Of a stretch of 64,000 bases of DNA, positions 1-8,384 are shown piece after piece. The stretch lies in assembly GCA_963666765.1 (NCBI GenBank), contig OY762933.1, positions 310,001 through 374,000 on the forward strand. The letters run 5' to 3'. The first letter of the stretch is position 1. The number at the start of each line of letters is the position of its first letter. Position numbers and translations under genes: made by a program. Origin of the DNA: Foliamicus sp963666765 (lineage in GTDB: Bacteria; Pseudomonadota; Gammaproteobacteria; Steroidobacterales; Foliamicaceae). The notes beneath the pieces were generated by a model. It was given only the letters and a program-made list of their open reading frames with translations. It was not told the DNA's origin and searched no databases.

Positions 1-270
1 CAGGGACAGCCGGCGCCTCGGGGCTCGCTGGGAACCACCTCCAACGTGTACCGGCTGGATCTGGGTCTCAAGTACACTGCGGACGCCTTTGCCGGCGGTA
101 CGCTCACCGCCCGGCTTGACGTTTTCAACGCGTTGGACCTCGATGCGGAAATCGAAGTGGACGACTTGGCCGACCGCTGGGGGGATGGGCAGGCGTCGCC
201 CACCTTCGGACTGGCGACCCGGTTCCAGCAGCCGCGCACCGTGCGTATAGGACTGCGCTATGAGTTTTGA
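1..270 (+). CDS. TonB-dependent receptor, C-terminal fragment
   Basis: The reading frame is open from the first base of the window, so the gene begins upstream and only about 89 residues are seen. The fragment alternates polar and hydrophobic residues as in outer-membrane beta strands (RLDLGLKY, LTARLDVFNALD, TVRIGLRYEF). It ends in phenylalanine, the usual C-terminal signal for BAM-dependent insertion. The VFNALD motif followed by a last strand ending RYEF is typical of TonB-dependent receptors, which import siderophores, cobalamin or glycans. Substrate cannot be judged from the tail. A porin is possible but less likely. Confidence 0.75.
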   Translation, partial: QGQPAPRGSLGTTSNVYRLDLGLKYTADAFAGGTLTARLDVFNALDLDAEIEVDDLADRWGDGQASPTFGLATRFQQPRTVRIGLRYEF

Positions 271-477
271 GTCCGGCGCGTCAATACACGTCGGGGAAAC
301 AGCACGGACAGGCGCAATACCCGGTATGGACTGTGCTGCAGAGCGTGCGCGCGGGCGCGGAGCGTTTCGCTATGCCGGGTGCGCATTGCGCCACACGCCG
401 CCGGGAGTATAGACACGGCTGTCCACCGTGGTCTATTGTCCGCTTTCGTGGCGAAATTAATCACGGAGGTTCGCCGG

Positions 478-1233
478 ATGCATCTGATCAGGCAACTGAC
501 AAGGCCGCTTGTGCTGGCGGCGATGATCACTGCGGTTTCCCCGGCCGGCGCGGAAACAATTGCGGTTATCGGCACCGGCATGATGGGCGGTTCTATTGGG
601 CCCCGCATGGCGGAGCTCGGGCACACGATCGTCTACGGCACGCGTGATCCGGGCAGTGAGAGGATCCGGACTCTGCTGGACCGCACGCCTGGAGACGCCA
701 GCGCCAAGTCGCAGGAAGAAGCCGCCGCAGAGGGAGAAATCGTATTTCTGGCGGTTCCCTGGTTTGCCGCGGAAGATGTAGTGACGCGACTTGAACCGCA
801 CATGGCCGGCAAGCTGGTCATCGATGCCGGCAATGCGGTCCGGGAGGGCCCTGAGGGATTGCCTCAGCCCGTCGCCGGGACCTCTTCGGGCGAAATGGTG
901 CAGGATGCGGCGCCGGACGCCCGGGTCGTGAAGGCCTTCAATACTGTGGGATTTCACATCGTGCTTGATCCGGCGCGCGCCCACGGCCCGGTTACGGTAA
1001 TGGTGGCCGGGAACGATGAGGCATCCAAGCATTGGGTCATGGACCTGGCCGGCGAACTTGGCTTCGAGACCATGGACGTGGGGCCCATTCGCATTTCGCG
1101 AATTCTCGAAGGCATGTCCGCGCTCTACCGCGTTCCTCACTTTGCCGACCGCAAGCACGATACCTTCGAGTTTCATCTGCGGCGCGTAGCGGAACCCGAG
1201 CTTGAGGAAACACGCGCCATCCGCGGGCGCTGA
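478..1233 (+). CDS. Exported F420/NADP-reductase-like Rossmann protein
   Basis: This 251-residue protein has an N-terminal Rossmann motif (AVIGTGMMGG), a TRDP segment after the second strand and the FLAVPW strand typical of the NADPH-dependent F420 reductase-like family (COG2085). I chose the ATG at 478 because CGGAGG lies just upstream; the frame stays open further 5' without a better start. With this start the first 25 residues form a signal peptide ending SPAGA. That is odd for a nucleotide-dependent reductase and suggests a periplasmic or membrane-anchored protein. Two bases separate its stop from the next start, so the two genes are probably translationally coupled. The family call is reasonably safe; the reaction is unknown. 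Confidence 0.7.
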   Translation: MHLIRQLTRPLVLAAMITAVSPAGAETIAVIGTGMMGGSIGPRMAELGHTIVYGTRDPGSERIRTLLDRTPGDASAKSQEEAAAEGEIVFLAVPWFAAEDVVTRLEPHMAGKLVIDAGNAVREGPEGLPQPVAGTSSGEMVQDAAPDARVVKAFNTVGFHIVLDPARAHGPVTVMVAGNDEASKHWVMDLAGELGFETMDVGPIRISRILEGMSALYRVPHFADRKHDTFEFHLRRVAEPELEETRAIRGR

Positions 1234-1235
1234 GG

Positions 1236-2222
1236 GTGCCTGCCGGTTTCCGTCCCGGAATTCTGCCGTTCGCGTTCCTGATCGGCCAGGTGACGCTTCT
1301 GGGCCCGGTTCTCGCCGGGGACGGCCGACCTGATGGCTACCAGCCCGGTCAAGTATTCCAGGATTGTCTCAACTGTCCGCGGATGGTGGTCATTCCGCCG
1401 GGGCGGTTCATCAAGGGTTCGCCGCCGGGGGAAGCGCTTGGGGAGGGTACGCCTTTGCGGGACGCAGCTAACGAGACGCCCCAGGAACCTGCCAGCGTGG
1501 ACGCGGCGTTTGCCGTGTCCGTCACCGAAGTAACCCGCGCGCAGTTTTCCCTTTTCGTTGCCGAGGAGGGCTACGAAACCCAATGGCAATGCATTACCTG
1601 GAACTTTCAGGCGAATCAATGGGGCGCGCGCGGCTCCGTGTGGTCCTGGTCGAATCCGGGTTTTCCGCAGAGTCCGGACGAACCCGTTGTATGTGTGAGT
1701 TTCACCGATGCACAGGCCTATACTCAGTGGCTGGCCGAGAAGACGGGAAAGCCGTACCGGCTGCTGAAGGACGAGGAATGGGAGTATGTCGCCAGAAGCC
1801 GGACCCAGGCCGCGCGGCCCTGGGACGGCATCGGCGTATCAAACCGCCGCGTAGCGTGCGCTTTTGCGAACGTGATGGATCTGGATGCCGCCGATTACCT
1901 GAAAGCAGATCCCTCCGCCGCGGACAGCCATTTCTTTCCCTGCCGGGACGGGTATCCGCTTACAGCGCCTGTCGGAAGATTTCCGGTCAACCGCTATGGG
2001 GTTTACGACATGCTGGGAAATGTCTGGGAATGGGTGGATGGATGTATGTACACGGTCCCGAGCGCGGGGGAATCCGCCAGCGAGGATTGCAACGAGCGGC
2101 TGATACGCGGGGGCGCCTGGCAGGCCAAGGCCTGGTACGTCCGGTCCGCGAAGCGTGACTGGGCGCCGTACTGGCTTCGCAGCGCCCGGGTGGGGCTGCG
2201 CGTCGCGCGCGACCTGAACTAG
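1236..2222 (+). CDS. Exported FGE-sulfatase-fold (SUMF1-like) protein lacking catalytic cysteines
   Basis: This 328-residue protein starts at a GTG two bases after the previous stop and has a hydrophobic signal sequence (residues 8-27). The body shows the formylglycine-generating enzyme fold: VIPPGRFIKGS near residue 52, VTEVTRAQFSLF, the YRLLKDEEWEYVAR helix, YDMLGNVWEW and the C-terminal RGGAW...VGLRVARD core. In true FGE, two cysteines follow the RGG motif. Here that stretch is RGGAWQAKAWYVRSAKRD with no cysteine, so sulfatase activation is unlikely. Relatives include lectin-like and EgtB/NirV-type proteins. Its role is unknown; coupling to the exported Rossmann gene suggests a shared periplasmic function. 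Confidence 0.75.
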   Translation: MPAGFRPGILPFAFLIGQVTLLGPVLAGDGRPDGYQPGQVFQDCLNCPRMVVIPPGRFIKGSPPGEALGEGTPLRDAANETPQEPASVDAAFAVSVTEVTRAQFSLFVAEEGYETQWQCITWNFQANQWGARGSVWSWSNPGFPQSPDEPVVCVSFTDAQAYTQWLAEKTGKPYRLLKDEEWEYVARSRTQAARPWDGIGVSNRRVACAFANVMDLDAADYLKADPSAADSHFFPCRDGYPLTAPVGRFPVNRYGVYDMLGNVWEWVDGCMYTVPSAGESASEDCNERLIRGGAWQAKAWYVRSAKRDWAPYWLRSARVGLRVARDLN

Positions 2223-2255
2223 TGTTGTGTCGATGGTGAGCAGGAGGAATCTGCG

Positions 2256-2783
2256 GTGAAGGACGACGCACGGCGCTTTCTTGCTGTCCTGTACCAGGTG
2301 GAGCGGGCCGTTGCCTGCACCGCTTTCGCCCTGCTCGTGGTGGTGATCTTCAGCGACGTGGCGATCCGCGTGATCAGCGGTTCCGGCCTGTACTGGGCGC
2401 GACAGATCGGGGTGTACGCAAACATCATCAAGGTGATGTTCGGCATCGGGCTGGCATCCGCCGCGAACTCGCATCTAAGGCCGCGGTTTGCCGATGGCTG
2501 GCTTCCAAAATCCTGGGGGCCGTTTCTCGATCATTTCAGCGAAGTCCTGATGACGCTTTTCTGCCTGGTGTTCACCGTGGTTGCGTTCGACCTGGTGCGG
2601 GAGACCTACCTGCTGGACGTGCGTTCCGTGGTCCTGCGCATCATCGTGTGGCCAATTCAGGGCGTAATTCCACTGGTCTTTGCGCTCGCCACGCTGCGCC
2701 ACGGGCTGTACGCGCGATGGCCGGACCTCAAGCCGCCGGAGCAGGGCGCGCTGGCGGATACGCAAACGGAGTTGAAAACATGA
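2256..2783 (+). CDS. TRAP transporter small permease, DctQ-like
   Basis: This 175-residue protein has four hydrophobic segments (about residues 17-37, 48-66, 92-112 and 130-150) and the DctQ pattern: RAVACTAFALLVVVIFSDVAIRV, then ARQIGVYANIIKVMFG. It starts at GTG 2256 with AGGAGG upstream. Small permeases pair with a DctM subunit to take up organic acids or similar solutes using a sodium or proton gradient. Its stop overlaps the start of the large permease in an ATGA junction, so the two are coupled. No DctP solute-binding protein is adjacent; it may be encoded elsewhere. Confidence 0.85.
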   Translation: MKDDARRFLAVLYQVERAVACTAFALLVVVIFSDVAIRVISGSGLYWARQIGVYANIIKVMFGIGLASAANSHLRPRFADGWLPKSWGPFLDHFSEVLMTLFCLVFTVVAFDLVRETYLLDVRSVVLRIIVWPIQGVIPLVFALATLRHGLYARWPDLKPPEQGALADTQTELKT

Positions 2784-4042
2784 TCGGCGCGCTGAGCATC
2801 GCGGCCGCCGCGCTCGTGCTGCTGGCGCTGCGGCAGAACCTGCTGGTCGTACTGGGCGTCGCCGCCGGGCTGGCCTATGGGTTCTGGGGCGACGGGCAGA
2901 TACAGAACATCATCAACGACGGCTGGGACGGTCTCAATCGTGACGTGCTGCTGTCGATCCCCATGTACCTGCTGGCGGGAGCGGTCATGGCCAGAGGCGC
3001 CATCGCAAGCCGACTGATCCGACTGGCGCGGGCGCTTTCGGCGCCGGTTCCAGGCGGCCTTGCGATCGCCACGGTTCTGTCATGCGCCATGTTCGCCGCC
3101 GTGACCGGTTCAGGGACCGTGGCCCTTTTGGCCATTGGCGCGGTGATGTATCCGGCGTTGCTGGAAGCCGGCTACAGCAAACGCTTTGCCCTCGGCGCCC
3201 TGTGCGCTGCCGGCACTCTGGGCATCGTCGTGCCGCCCAGCATTCCGCTCATTCTGTACGGCGTCATGACACAGACTTCGATTTCCGAGCTGTTCATTGC
3301 CGGCATAGGGCCTGCCCTTTTGTTGACCGGCTTCATGAGCGCCTATGCAATCACCCGTAACTGGCGCTTCCGGCTGGGCGGATGGCGCCTTCCCGATATC
3401 GCGGCTGCGTTCAAGGAGGGGATCTGGTCACTGCTGATGCCGGTCATCATCCTGGGAGGTATCTACAGCGGCTTTTTCACTGCTACCGAGTCCGCGTCCA
3501 TCGCCGTGGTTTATGGCTTCTTTGTCGAAATCGTGATTCACCGCGAAATGCGTTTCAAGGATGTCATCGACGTCTTTACCAGCACCACGCGCCTGATGGG
3601 TTCGCTGTTTCCGGTCCTGATGATGGCGCTGGCGCTAAACGTATTCTTGACCTACGAGCAGGTTCCGGACATGGCCGTGGAATGGCTCACGGCGCGCATT
3701 GACTCGCTTCCCGGTTTCATCCTTCTGATGAACGCCTTCCTGCTGCTTGTCGGATGCTTCATGGACATCGGCTCGGCCATTCTGATCCTGTCCCCGTTGC
3801 TTCAGCCTATCGCGGTGGCCCAAGGCATGGACGCCGTGCATTTCGGCGTGGTGATGGTGGTGAACCTGGAGATGGGCTACCTCACACCGCCCATGGGATT
3901 GAACATCATTGTGGCCATGACCGCGTTCAACGAGTCGTTCGGGGAGATTTGCCGGGCGGTGCTGCCGTTTCTTGCACTCATGCTGATTGCACTGGTCATA
4001 GTCTCGTTCTGGCCTGGTCTGGCGCTGTTTCTGCTGCAATAA
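2780..4042 (+). CDS. TRAP transporter large permease, DctM-like
   Basis: This 420-residue integral membrane protein has about 11-12 hydrophobic segments. Family landmarks are IPMYLLAGAVMARG, the glycine-rich AAVTGSGTVALLAIG loop, LGIVVPPSIPLILYGVMT, YSGFFTATESASIAVVYG and the C-terminal MGYLTPPMGLNI. I start it at ATG 2780, which overlaps the dctQ stop by four bases; the open frame extends upstream but inside dctQ. DctM is the translocation subunit of TRAP transporters in the inner membrane. A six-base dyad (4042-4047 and 4053-4058) lies on its stop codon without a T tract. Substrate unknown. Confidence 0.9.
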   Translation: MIGALSIAAAALVLLALRQNLLVVLGVAAGLAYGFWGDGQIQNIINDGWDGLNRDVLLSIPMYLLAGAVMARGAIASRLIRLARALSAPVPGGLAIATVLSCAMFAAVTGSGTVALLAIGAVMYPALLEAGYSKRFALGALCAAGTLGIVVPPSIPLILYGVMTQTSISELFIAGIGPALLLTGFMSAYAITRNWRFRLGGWRLPDIAAAFKEGIWSLLMPVIILGGIYSGFFTATESASIAVVYGFFVEIVIHREMRFKDVIDVFTSTTRLMGSLFPVLMMALALNVFLTYEQVPDMAVEWLTARIDSLPGFILLMNAFLLLVGCFMDIGSAILILSPLLQPIAVAQGMDAVHFGVVMVVNLEMGYLTPPMGLNIIVAMTAFNESFGEICRAVLPFLALMLIALVIVSFWPGLALFLLQ

Positions 4043-4140
4043 CTGTTGAAAGAACAGTCCTGCTCATTTGGTCTCCAAACGTCAAGCGGTATACCTCTCT
4101 TATAAGGTAAAAATAATTTACATTATAAGAAAGGTATAAT

Positions 4141-4168
4141 CTATATACCTTCTAAGAGGGGTATATAG
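4141..4168 (+). promoter_or_regulatory. Probable HipB operator overlapping the hipB ribosome-binding site
   Basis: A perfect 9-base inverted repeat, ctatatacc and ggtatatag, is separated by 10 bases and ends two bases before the hipB ATG at 4171. The purine run of the spacer and second arm (aagagggg) is also the only plausible Shine-Dalgarno. A related half-dyad, TACC-N10-GGTA, lies at 4092-4109, and ATTATA-N7-TATAAT at 4122-4140 includes a -10-like TATAAT. The TATACC half-sites resemble the TATCC-N8-GGATA operators of E. coli HipB. The dyad is seen directly; assigning it to HipB is inference. Confidence 0.6.
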
Positions 4169-4170
4169 AT

Positions 4171-4422
4171 ATGGTGCGGCAAACCACTATCCGCAGCGCC
4201 CGAACGCTGGGGGCCGCAGTATACGCAGCCCGCAAGAAGAAAGGCTGGCGGCAGTCTGATCTGGCCCGGCGTGCATCGGTGCGTCAGCAATTGATCTCCG
4301 ATTTGGAGAACGGTATTCGCACCCCCAGGCTCGACACTATGGTGAAGGTGCTTGCCGCCCTGGACCTGGATCTCAAGGTCGCCGCCCGGCAGGCCAGGCC
4401 ATTTGATCCTTCGGTGTATTGA
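4171..4422 (+). CDS. hipB: HipB-like XRE-family antitoxin and repressor
   Basis: This 83-residue protein is almost entirely one helix-turn-helix domain. RKKKGWRQSDLARRASVRQQLISDLENG (residues 24-51) is a classic Cro/CI-type HTH, and RTPRLDTMVKVLAALDLDL is the typical HipB tail. HipB neutralises the HipA kinase and represses its own operon. The hipA-like frame starts one base after its stop, as in hipBA operons. The dyad just upstream suits autoregulation and could also occlude the ribosome-binding site. The gene appears intact. Confidence 0.85.
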   Translation: MVRQTTIRSARTLGAAVYAARKKKGWRQSDLARRASVRQQLISDLENGIRTPRLDTMVKVLAALDLDLKVAARQARPFDPSVY

Positions 4423-4423
4423 T

Positions 4424-4816
4424 ATGGCGCGAAGCGCATCCTTGAGCGTCTATCTCGGCAGCAAACTGGTGGGCATTTACGTCCGCAAGGCCGACGGGGC
4501 AACGGTTTTCCGGTATCACGATTCGTGGCTGAATTCCGAGCTGGCATTTCCCATTTCACTGTCGCTGCCTTTGTCCTCGCGCGAACGGACCGGGCTGGTT
4601 GTCGATCGGGTGTTTGACGGCTTGCTGCCGGACAACTCGGATATTCGCGAGGCTCTCGCGGCTCGCACCGGCGCGGAAAGCGATGGTGTATTCGATCTCC
4701 TTGCCGAACTCGGGCGAGACTGCGTGGGCGCCTTGCGCTTCCTGCGCCCGGGCGAAGAGGCTGAGAGTCCAAAGGCGATGCGTTCACGCCCATTGAGCCA
4801 AGCGGATATCGCGTAG
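4424..4816 (+). pseudogene. HipA N-terminal portion, ended by an in-frame amber codon (HipS-like)
   Basis: This 130-residue product matches the HipA N-subdomain 1: LSVYLGSKLVGIYVRKADG, the LSLPLSSRE motif, VFDGLLPDN and FDLLAELGRDCVGAL. It ends at TAG 4814-4816, but homology continues in the same frame directly into the kinase domain. Reading through the amber gives exactly 440 residues, the length of E. coli HipA. So this is either a full-length hipA with one nonsense mutation (or base-call error), or a split arrangement like HipBST, where a separate N-subdomain protein, HipS, accompanies the kinase HipT. The unbroken frame favours recent nonsense; the intact kinase motifs downstream keep the split possibility open. 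Confidence 0.6.
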
Positions 4817-4843
4817 CGCATTGCTGGCCTGATTCAGCGTCCG

Positions 4844-5746
4844 TTGGGCGTGGCCACCGGGGTTTCGGAAGGCAAGGAGTTTCGCATCTCCCTGGGTGGC
4901 GCCCAGGACAAGACCGCGCTGTTGCGACTCGATAACGTCTGGCGCCTTCCTCTGGGAAGCACGCCGACCTCGCATATTTTCAAACCGGCCATGGGGATCC
5001 TCCGTGACGGGATCAGCCTTGCGGATTCGCCCTGGAACGAATGGTTCTGCCTGAAACTGTGCGCGGGTTTTGGTCTGGCGAGCGCCAGGGCGGAGATCAA
5101 GCATTACGACGGCAAGCCCGTGTTGGTCGTCAAGCGGTTTGATCGTCAATGGCGGGACGGGGTTCTCTATCGCCTGCCGCAGGAAGATCTCTGCCAGGCG
5201 CTCGGCGTGGCCCCCGCGAGAAAATACGAATCGCATGGCGGCCCAGGCATCCGGCACATTCTGGATTTACTCCACCAGGCCAGCACGCCGCATGCCGACC
5301 GGCTGGCTTTTTTGAAGTCGCAGATCGTCTATTGGCTGCTGTCCGCTCCGGACGGCCACGCGAAGAACTTCTCGATCTTTCTTCGGCCCGACGGGTTTTC
5401 ACTGGCTCCGATCTACGACGTGATGAGCGCCGCGCCCTACCATCCGAAGCTGGCCGCCCAGAAGATCAAGCTGGCGATGGCCATAGGAAACAACCGGCAT
5501 TACCGCGTCCACACAATCCTCCCCAGGCACTTCTATCAGACTGCCCAGGCCGCCGGCATCGCGGAGGCCGAGGTCGATACACTGTTCGATGATCTGGAGA
5601 AATCCACCGACGACGCTTTGCAGGAGTCTTTCGTTGCTGCAGAGCGCGCCGGCATGCCTGCTCAAACGAGGGATGCGATCGTGGACACCGTACGTGGCCA
5701 TGTGCGATTGTTCCGTCTGGCGCCGACGGTGCGCGCGCCAGTCTGA
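4844..5746 (+). CDS. HipA/HipT-like Ser/Thr kinase domain, downstream of the amber codon
   Basis: This 300-residue frame holds the whole HipA kinase core: the Gly-rich loop ISLGGAQDKTALL with the autophosphorylation-type serine, the catalytic loop SAPDGHAKNFSIF (the D-x-H-x-K-N pattern) and the metal-binding segment LAPIYDVMSA. HipA kinases phosphorylate aminoacyl-tRNA synthetases and induce dormancy. The frame is continuous with the preceding N-terminal half. If translated separately it needs reinitiation or a weak start such as TTG 4844 or GTG 4850; I see no good Shine-Dalgarno. No catalytic residue looks lost, so the product could be active if made, by reinitiation or amber suppression. 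Confidence 0.7.
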   Translation: MGVATGVSEGKEFRISLGGAQDKTALLRLDNVWRLPLGSTPTSHIFKPAMGILRDGISLADSPWNEWFCLKLCAGFGLASARAEIKHYDGKPVLVVKRFDRQWRDGVLYRLPQEDLCQALGVAPARKYESHGGPGIRHILDLLHQASTPHADRLAFLKSQIVYWLLSAPDGHAKNFSIFLRPDGFSLAPIYDVMSAAPYHPKLAAQKIKLAMAIGNNRHYRVHTILPRHFYQTAQAAGIAEAEVDTLFDDLEKSTDDALQESFVAAERAGMPAQTRDAIVDTVRGHVRLFRLAPTVRAPV

Positions 5747-5895
5747 TCTCATGCATCCAGCGACGAAGAGTAGTCGGTGCCGGTTTTTTTCAGCTAGTTT
5801 TGGAGATGTTGCGGGCATATTCGGGTTAATGCGGTAATAATTGCCGGCTTGACTTGAGTCAAGCGTTCGGGGAACCACGTTCCTTACCTATACCC
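5747..5895 (+). promoter_or_regulatory. hipA-thrA intergenic region with a T tract and an 8-bp dyad
   Basis: A run of seven T at 5785-5791 follows a weak CGAC/GTCG stem and could be a poor terminator for the hip genes. Further on, gcttgact (5847-5854) and agtcaagc (5857-5864) form an 8-bp inverted repeat with a 2-base centre, 32 bases before the thrA ATG. This may be an operator or part of the thrA promoter. I see no thrL-like leader peptide rich in Thr and Ile codons. Confidence 0.35.
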
Positions 5896-8373
5896 ATGAC
5901 TTGGACTGTTCATAAATTCGGCGGCAGCAGCCTGGCCGACGCGCGCGGTTTCGAACGCGCGGCCGGGATCGTGCTGGGCGATCCGGCGTCGCAGGTGGCC
6001 GTGGTCGTGTCGGCCATGCAGGGCGTGACAAACGCGTTGTTTGCGCTGCTGGATCGCGCGATTTCCGGCGACGACGAGTGGCAGGGCGCCCTGGATACCC
6101 TTCAGGAACGGTATTCGGCGGTCTCGGAAGAACTGATTTCGGACTCTGAACGGCGCGGCGCGCTGCTCCAGGCGCAGGCGGGGGAGTGCCGCGACGTGGC
6201 GGACATTCTGCATTCGGCCGTGCTGATCCGATCGGCGGGGCCGCGAATGGAGGCCCTCGTGTCGGGATGCGGGGAATTGTGGTCGGCGCGCCTGCTGGCG
6301 GCATTGATCAGCGAGCGCGGCGCGGAGGCCGGTCGGCACGCCAGGTGGCTGGACGCGCGTGACGTATTGCGCGTGGAGCCCGGCGAGCTGGGCGTGGTGG
6401 TGGACTGGAAGGCCTCCGGGGAACACCTGAAACGTCTTCTCAAGGAAGATCCCACCCCCGTGCGCGTGGTCACCGGATACATCGCCCGTGACGGACGCGG
6501 GCTGCAGATGACCCTGGGCCGCAACGGCAGTGACTTCTCGGCATCAATATTCAGCGCGCTGCTGGACGCGGAGTCGCTCACCATCTGGACCGACGTGGAG
6601 GGCGTGATGAGCGCCGATCCCGCGCGGGTTCCGGAGTCGCACGTGATCCGCGAGCTGTCCTACAACGAGGCCATGGAGCTGGCCTATTTCGGCGCCCGCG
6701 TGATTCATCCGCAGACCATGGGTCCGGTCGTGAGCAAAAAGATCCCGGTGTGGATTCGCTCAAGCTTCAAGCCGGATCTGCGGGGTTCGCTGATTTCCGC
6801 CGAGGGCGATCGAAACGAGCCGGTCAAGGGCATCACCATGATCGAGAACGTCACGATGCTGAGCCTGGAGGGTTCGGGGATGATCGGGGTGCCCGGGACC
6901 GCCGACCGGCTGTTCCATGCGCTGAGCAAGGCGCAGGTTTCGGTGCTGCTGATTACGCAGGCGAGTTCGGAGCATTCGATTACGTTTGCGACTCCCGAGG
7001 CGCACGCGGACCGGGCCGAGAAGGTCACCCGCGATGCCTTCGCCCAGGAAATGGGCCTGGGGCAGGTCAGCAGGGTGACGAGGGATGACGGCGTGAACGT
7101 GCTGGCGCTGGTGGGCGACGGCATGGTCGGCATTCCCGGGGTGGCCGGCCGGTTCTTCAGCGTGCTGGGACGCGCCGGAGTCAACGTGATCGCGATTGCC
7201 CAGGGATCGTCGGAACGCAACATATCCGCCGTGGTGACCGGCGACAGCGCGACCCGGGCGTTGCGCGCCGCGCATGGCGGGTTTTACCTTTCGCATACCA
7301 CGCTTTCGCTGGGGGTGATCGGCGTGGGCAACGTCGGCGCCGAACTGCTGGACCAGATTGCCCGGGCCGCGGACCAGTTGCGGGAGAATTTCAACCTGGA
7401 CTTCCGGGTGCGGGCAATCGCCAATTCAAGCCGCATGCACCTGGCGTCTCGCAGCCTTGATCCGGGCAGCTGGCGCGAGGCGCTGGCTGATGACGGCGAA
7501 ACACTGGACCTTGAGCGTTTCATCGCGCATGTAAACCCCGATCACCTGCCGCATGCGGTGATCGTGGACTGTACGGCCAGCGAGTCGATCAGCGACCGCT
7601 ACGCCGATTTCTTCCGCGCAGGGATCCACGTGGTGACGCCCAACAAGCGCGCACAGAGCGCGCCGCACCAGGCCTACGAAAGTCTTCACGAACTACGCCG
7701 CGCAAACGGCGTGCACATGCTGTACGAGACCAACGTGGGCGCCGGGCTGCCGGTAATCGAGACCCTGCGCGACCTGATTGCCACCGGCGACGAGGTGCTG
7801 GGCGTGGAAGGCATTTTCTCGGGCACGCTGGCCTATCTTTTCAACGCGCTGGACGCCGATTCGGATTTTTCGCAGGTCGTGCGCCAGGCCCGCGATGCGG
7901 GCTATACGGAGCCGGACCCCAGGGAAGACTTGAGCGGTATGGACGTGGCGCGCAAGCTGCTGATCCTGGCCCGGGAGCTGAAACTGCGCATGGACCTGGC
8001 CGATGTGGAAGTGGAGAGCCTGGCCCCGGAAGAGCTGTCGGAAGCCACGGTCGAGGAGTTTCTCGACGGGCTGGGCCGCTATGACGGCGATATGCGGCGG
8101 CGCCTTGAACAGGCCGAGGAAGAGGGCTGTGTTCTTCGTTATGTCGGAAGGCTGGATAGTGAAGGCCGGGCGTCGGTGCGGCTGGAGACGCTGCCCAGGG
8201 ACCATCTCTTTGCCCGCCTGCATCTCACCAGCAACATGTTCCTGTTCCGCACCGCCCGCTACAGCGACAGCCCGCTGGTGGTTCAGGGGCCCGGAGCGGG
8301 GCCGGAGGTGACTGCCGGAGGCATTTTTGCGGACCTGCTGCGCCTGGCGCGGATGCTGGGCGCGCCGCGCTAG
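5896..8373 (+). CDS. thrA: Bifunctional aspartokinase / homoserine dehydrogenase
   Basis: This 825-residue protein phosphorylates aspartate and reduces aspartate semialdehyde to homoserine, at the head of threonine and methionine synthesis. The kinase domain begins VHKFGGSSLADARGF and carries LGRNGSDFSASIFSALL. Two ACT regulatory repeats follow (VTMLSLEGSGMIGVPG and VNVLALVGDGMVGIPG). The dehydrogenase begins with the Rossmann motif LGVIGVGNVGAELL and has ETNVGAGLPVIETL and PREDLSGMDVARKLLIL. Length matches E. coli ThrA and MetL. I prefer ATG 5896 to the upstream in-frame TTG because KFGGSS normally lies close to the N-terminus. ACT repeats imply feedback control. thrC follows after 11 bases with no thrB between. 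Confidence 0.95.
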   Translation: MTWTVHKFGGSSLADARGFERAAGIVLGDPASQVAVVVSAMQGVTNALFALLDRAISGDDEWQGALDTLQERYSAVSEELISDSERRGALLQAQAGECRDVADILHSAVLIRSAGPRMEALVSGCGELWSARLLAALISERGAEAGRHARWLDARDVLRVEPGELGVVVDWKASGEHLKRLLKEDPTPVRVVTGYIARDGRGLQMTLGRNGSDFSASIFSALLDAESLTIWTDVEGVMSADPARVPESHVIRELSYNEAMELAYFGARVIHPQTMGPVVSKKIPVWIRSSFKPDLRGSLISAEGDRNEPVKGITMIENVTMLSLEGSGMIGVPGTADRLFHALSKAQVSVLLITQASSEHSITFATPEAHADRAEKVTRDAFAQEMGLGQVSRVTRDDGVNVLALVGDGMVGIPGVAGRFFSVLGRAGVNVIAIAQGSSERNISAVVTGDSATRALRAAHGGFYLSHTTLSLGVIGVGNVGAELLDQIARAADQLRENFNLDFRVRAIANSSRMHLASRSLDPGSWREALADDGETLDLERFIAHVNPDHLPHAVIVDCTASESISDRYADFFRAGIHVVTPNKRAQSAPHQAYESLHELRRANGVHMLYETNVGAGLPVIETLRDLIATGDEVLGVEGIFSGTLAYLFNALDADSDFSQVVRQARDAGYTEPDPREDLSGMDVARKLLILARELKLRMDLADVEVESLAPEELSEATVEEFLDGLGRYDGDMRRRLEQAEEEGCVLRYVGRLDSEGRASVRLETLPRDHLFARLHLTSNMFLFRTARYSDSPLVVQGPGAGPEVTAGGIFADLLRLARMLGAPR

Positions 8374-8384
8374 CGGCAATTGCA

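Noticed and set aside
4042..4058. Six-base dyad at the dctM stop as a Rho-independent terminator
   Set aside because: Six pairs, AT-rich and no T tract after it; too weak to call.
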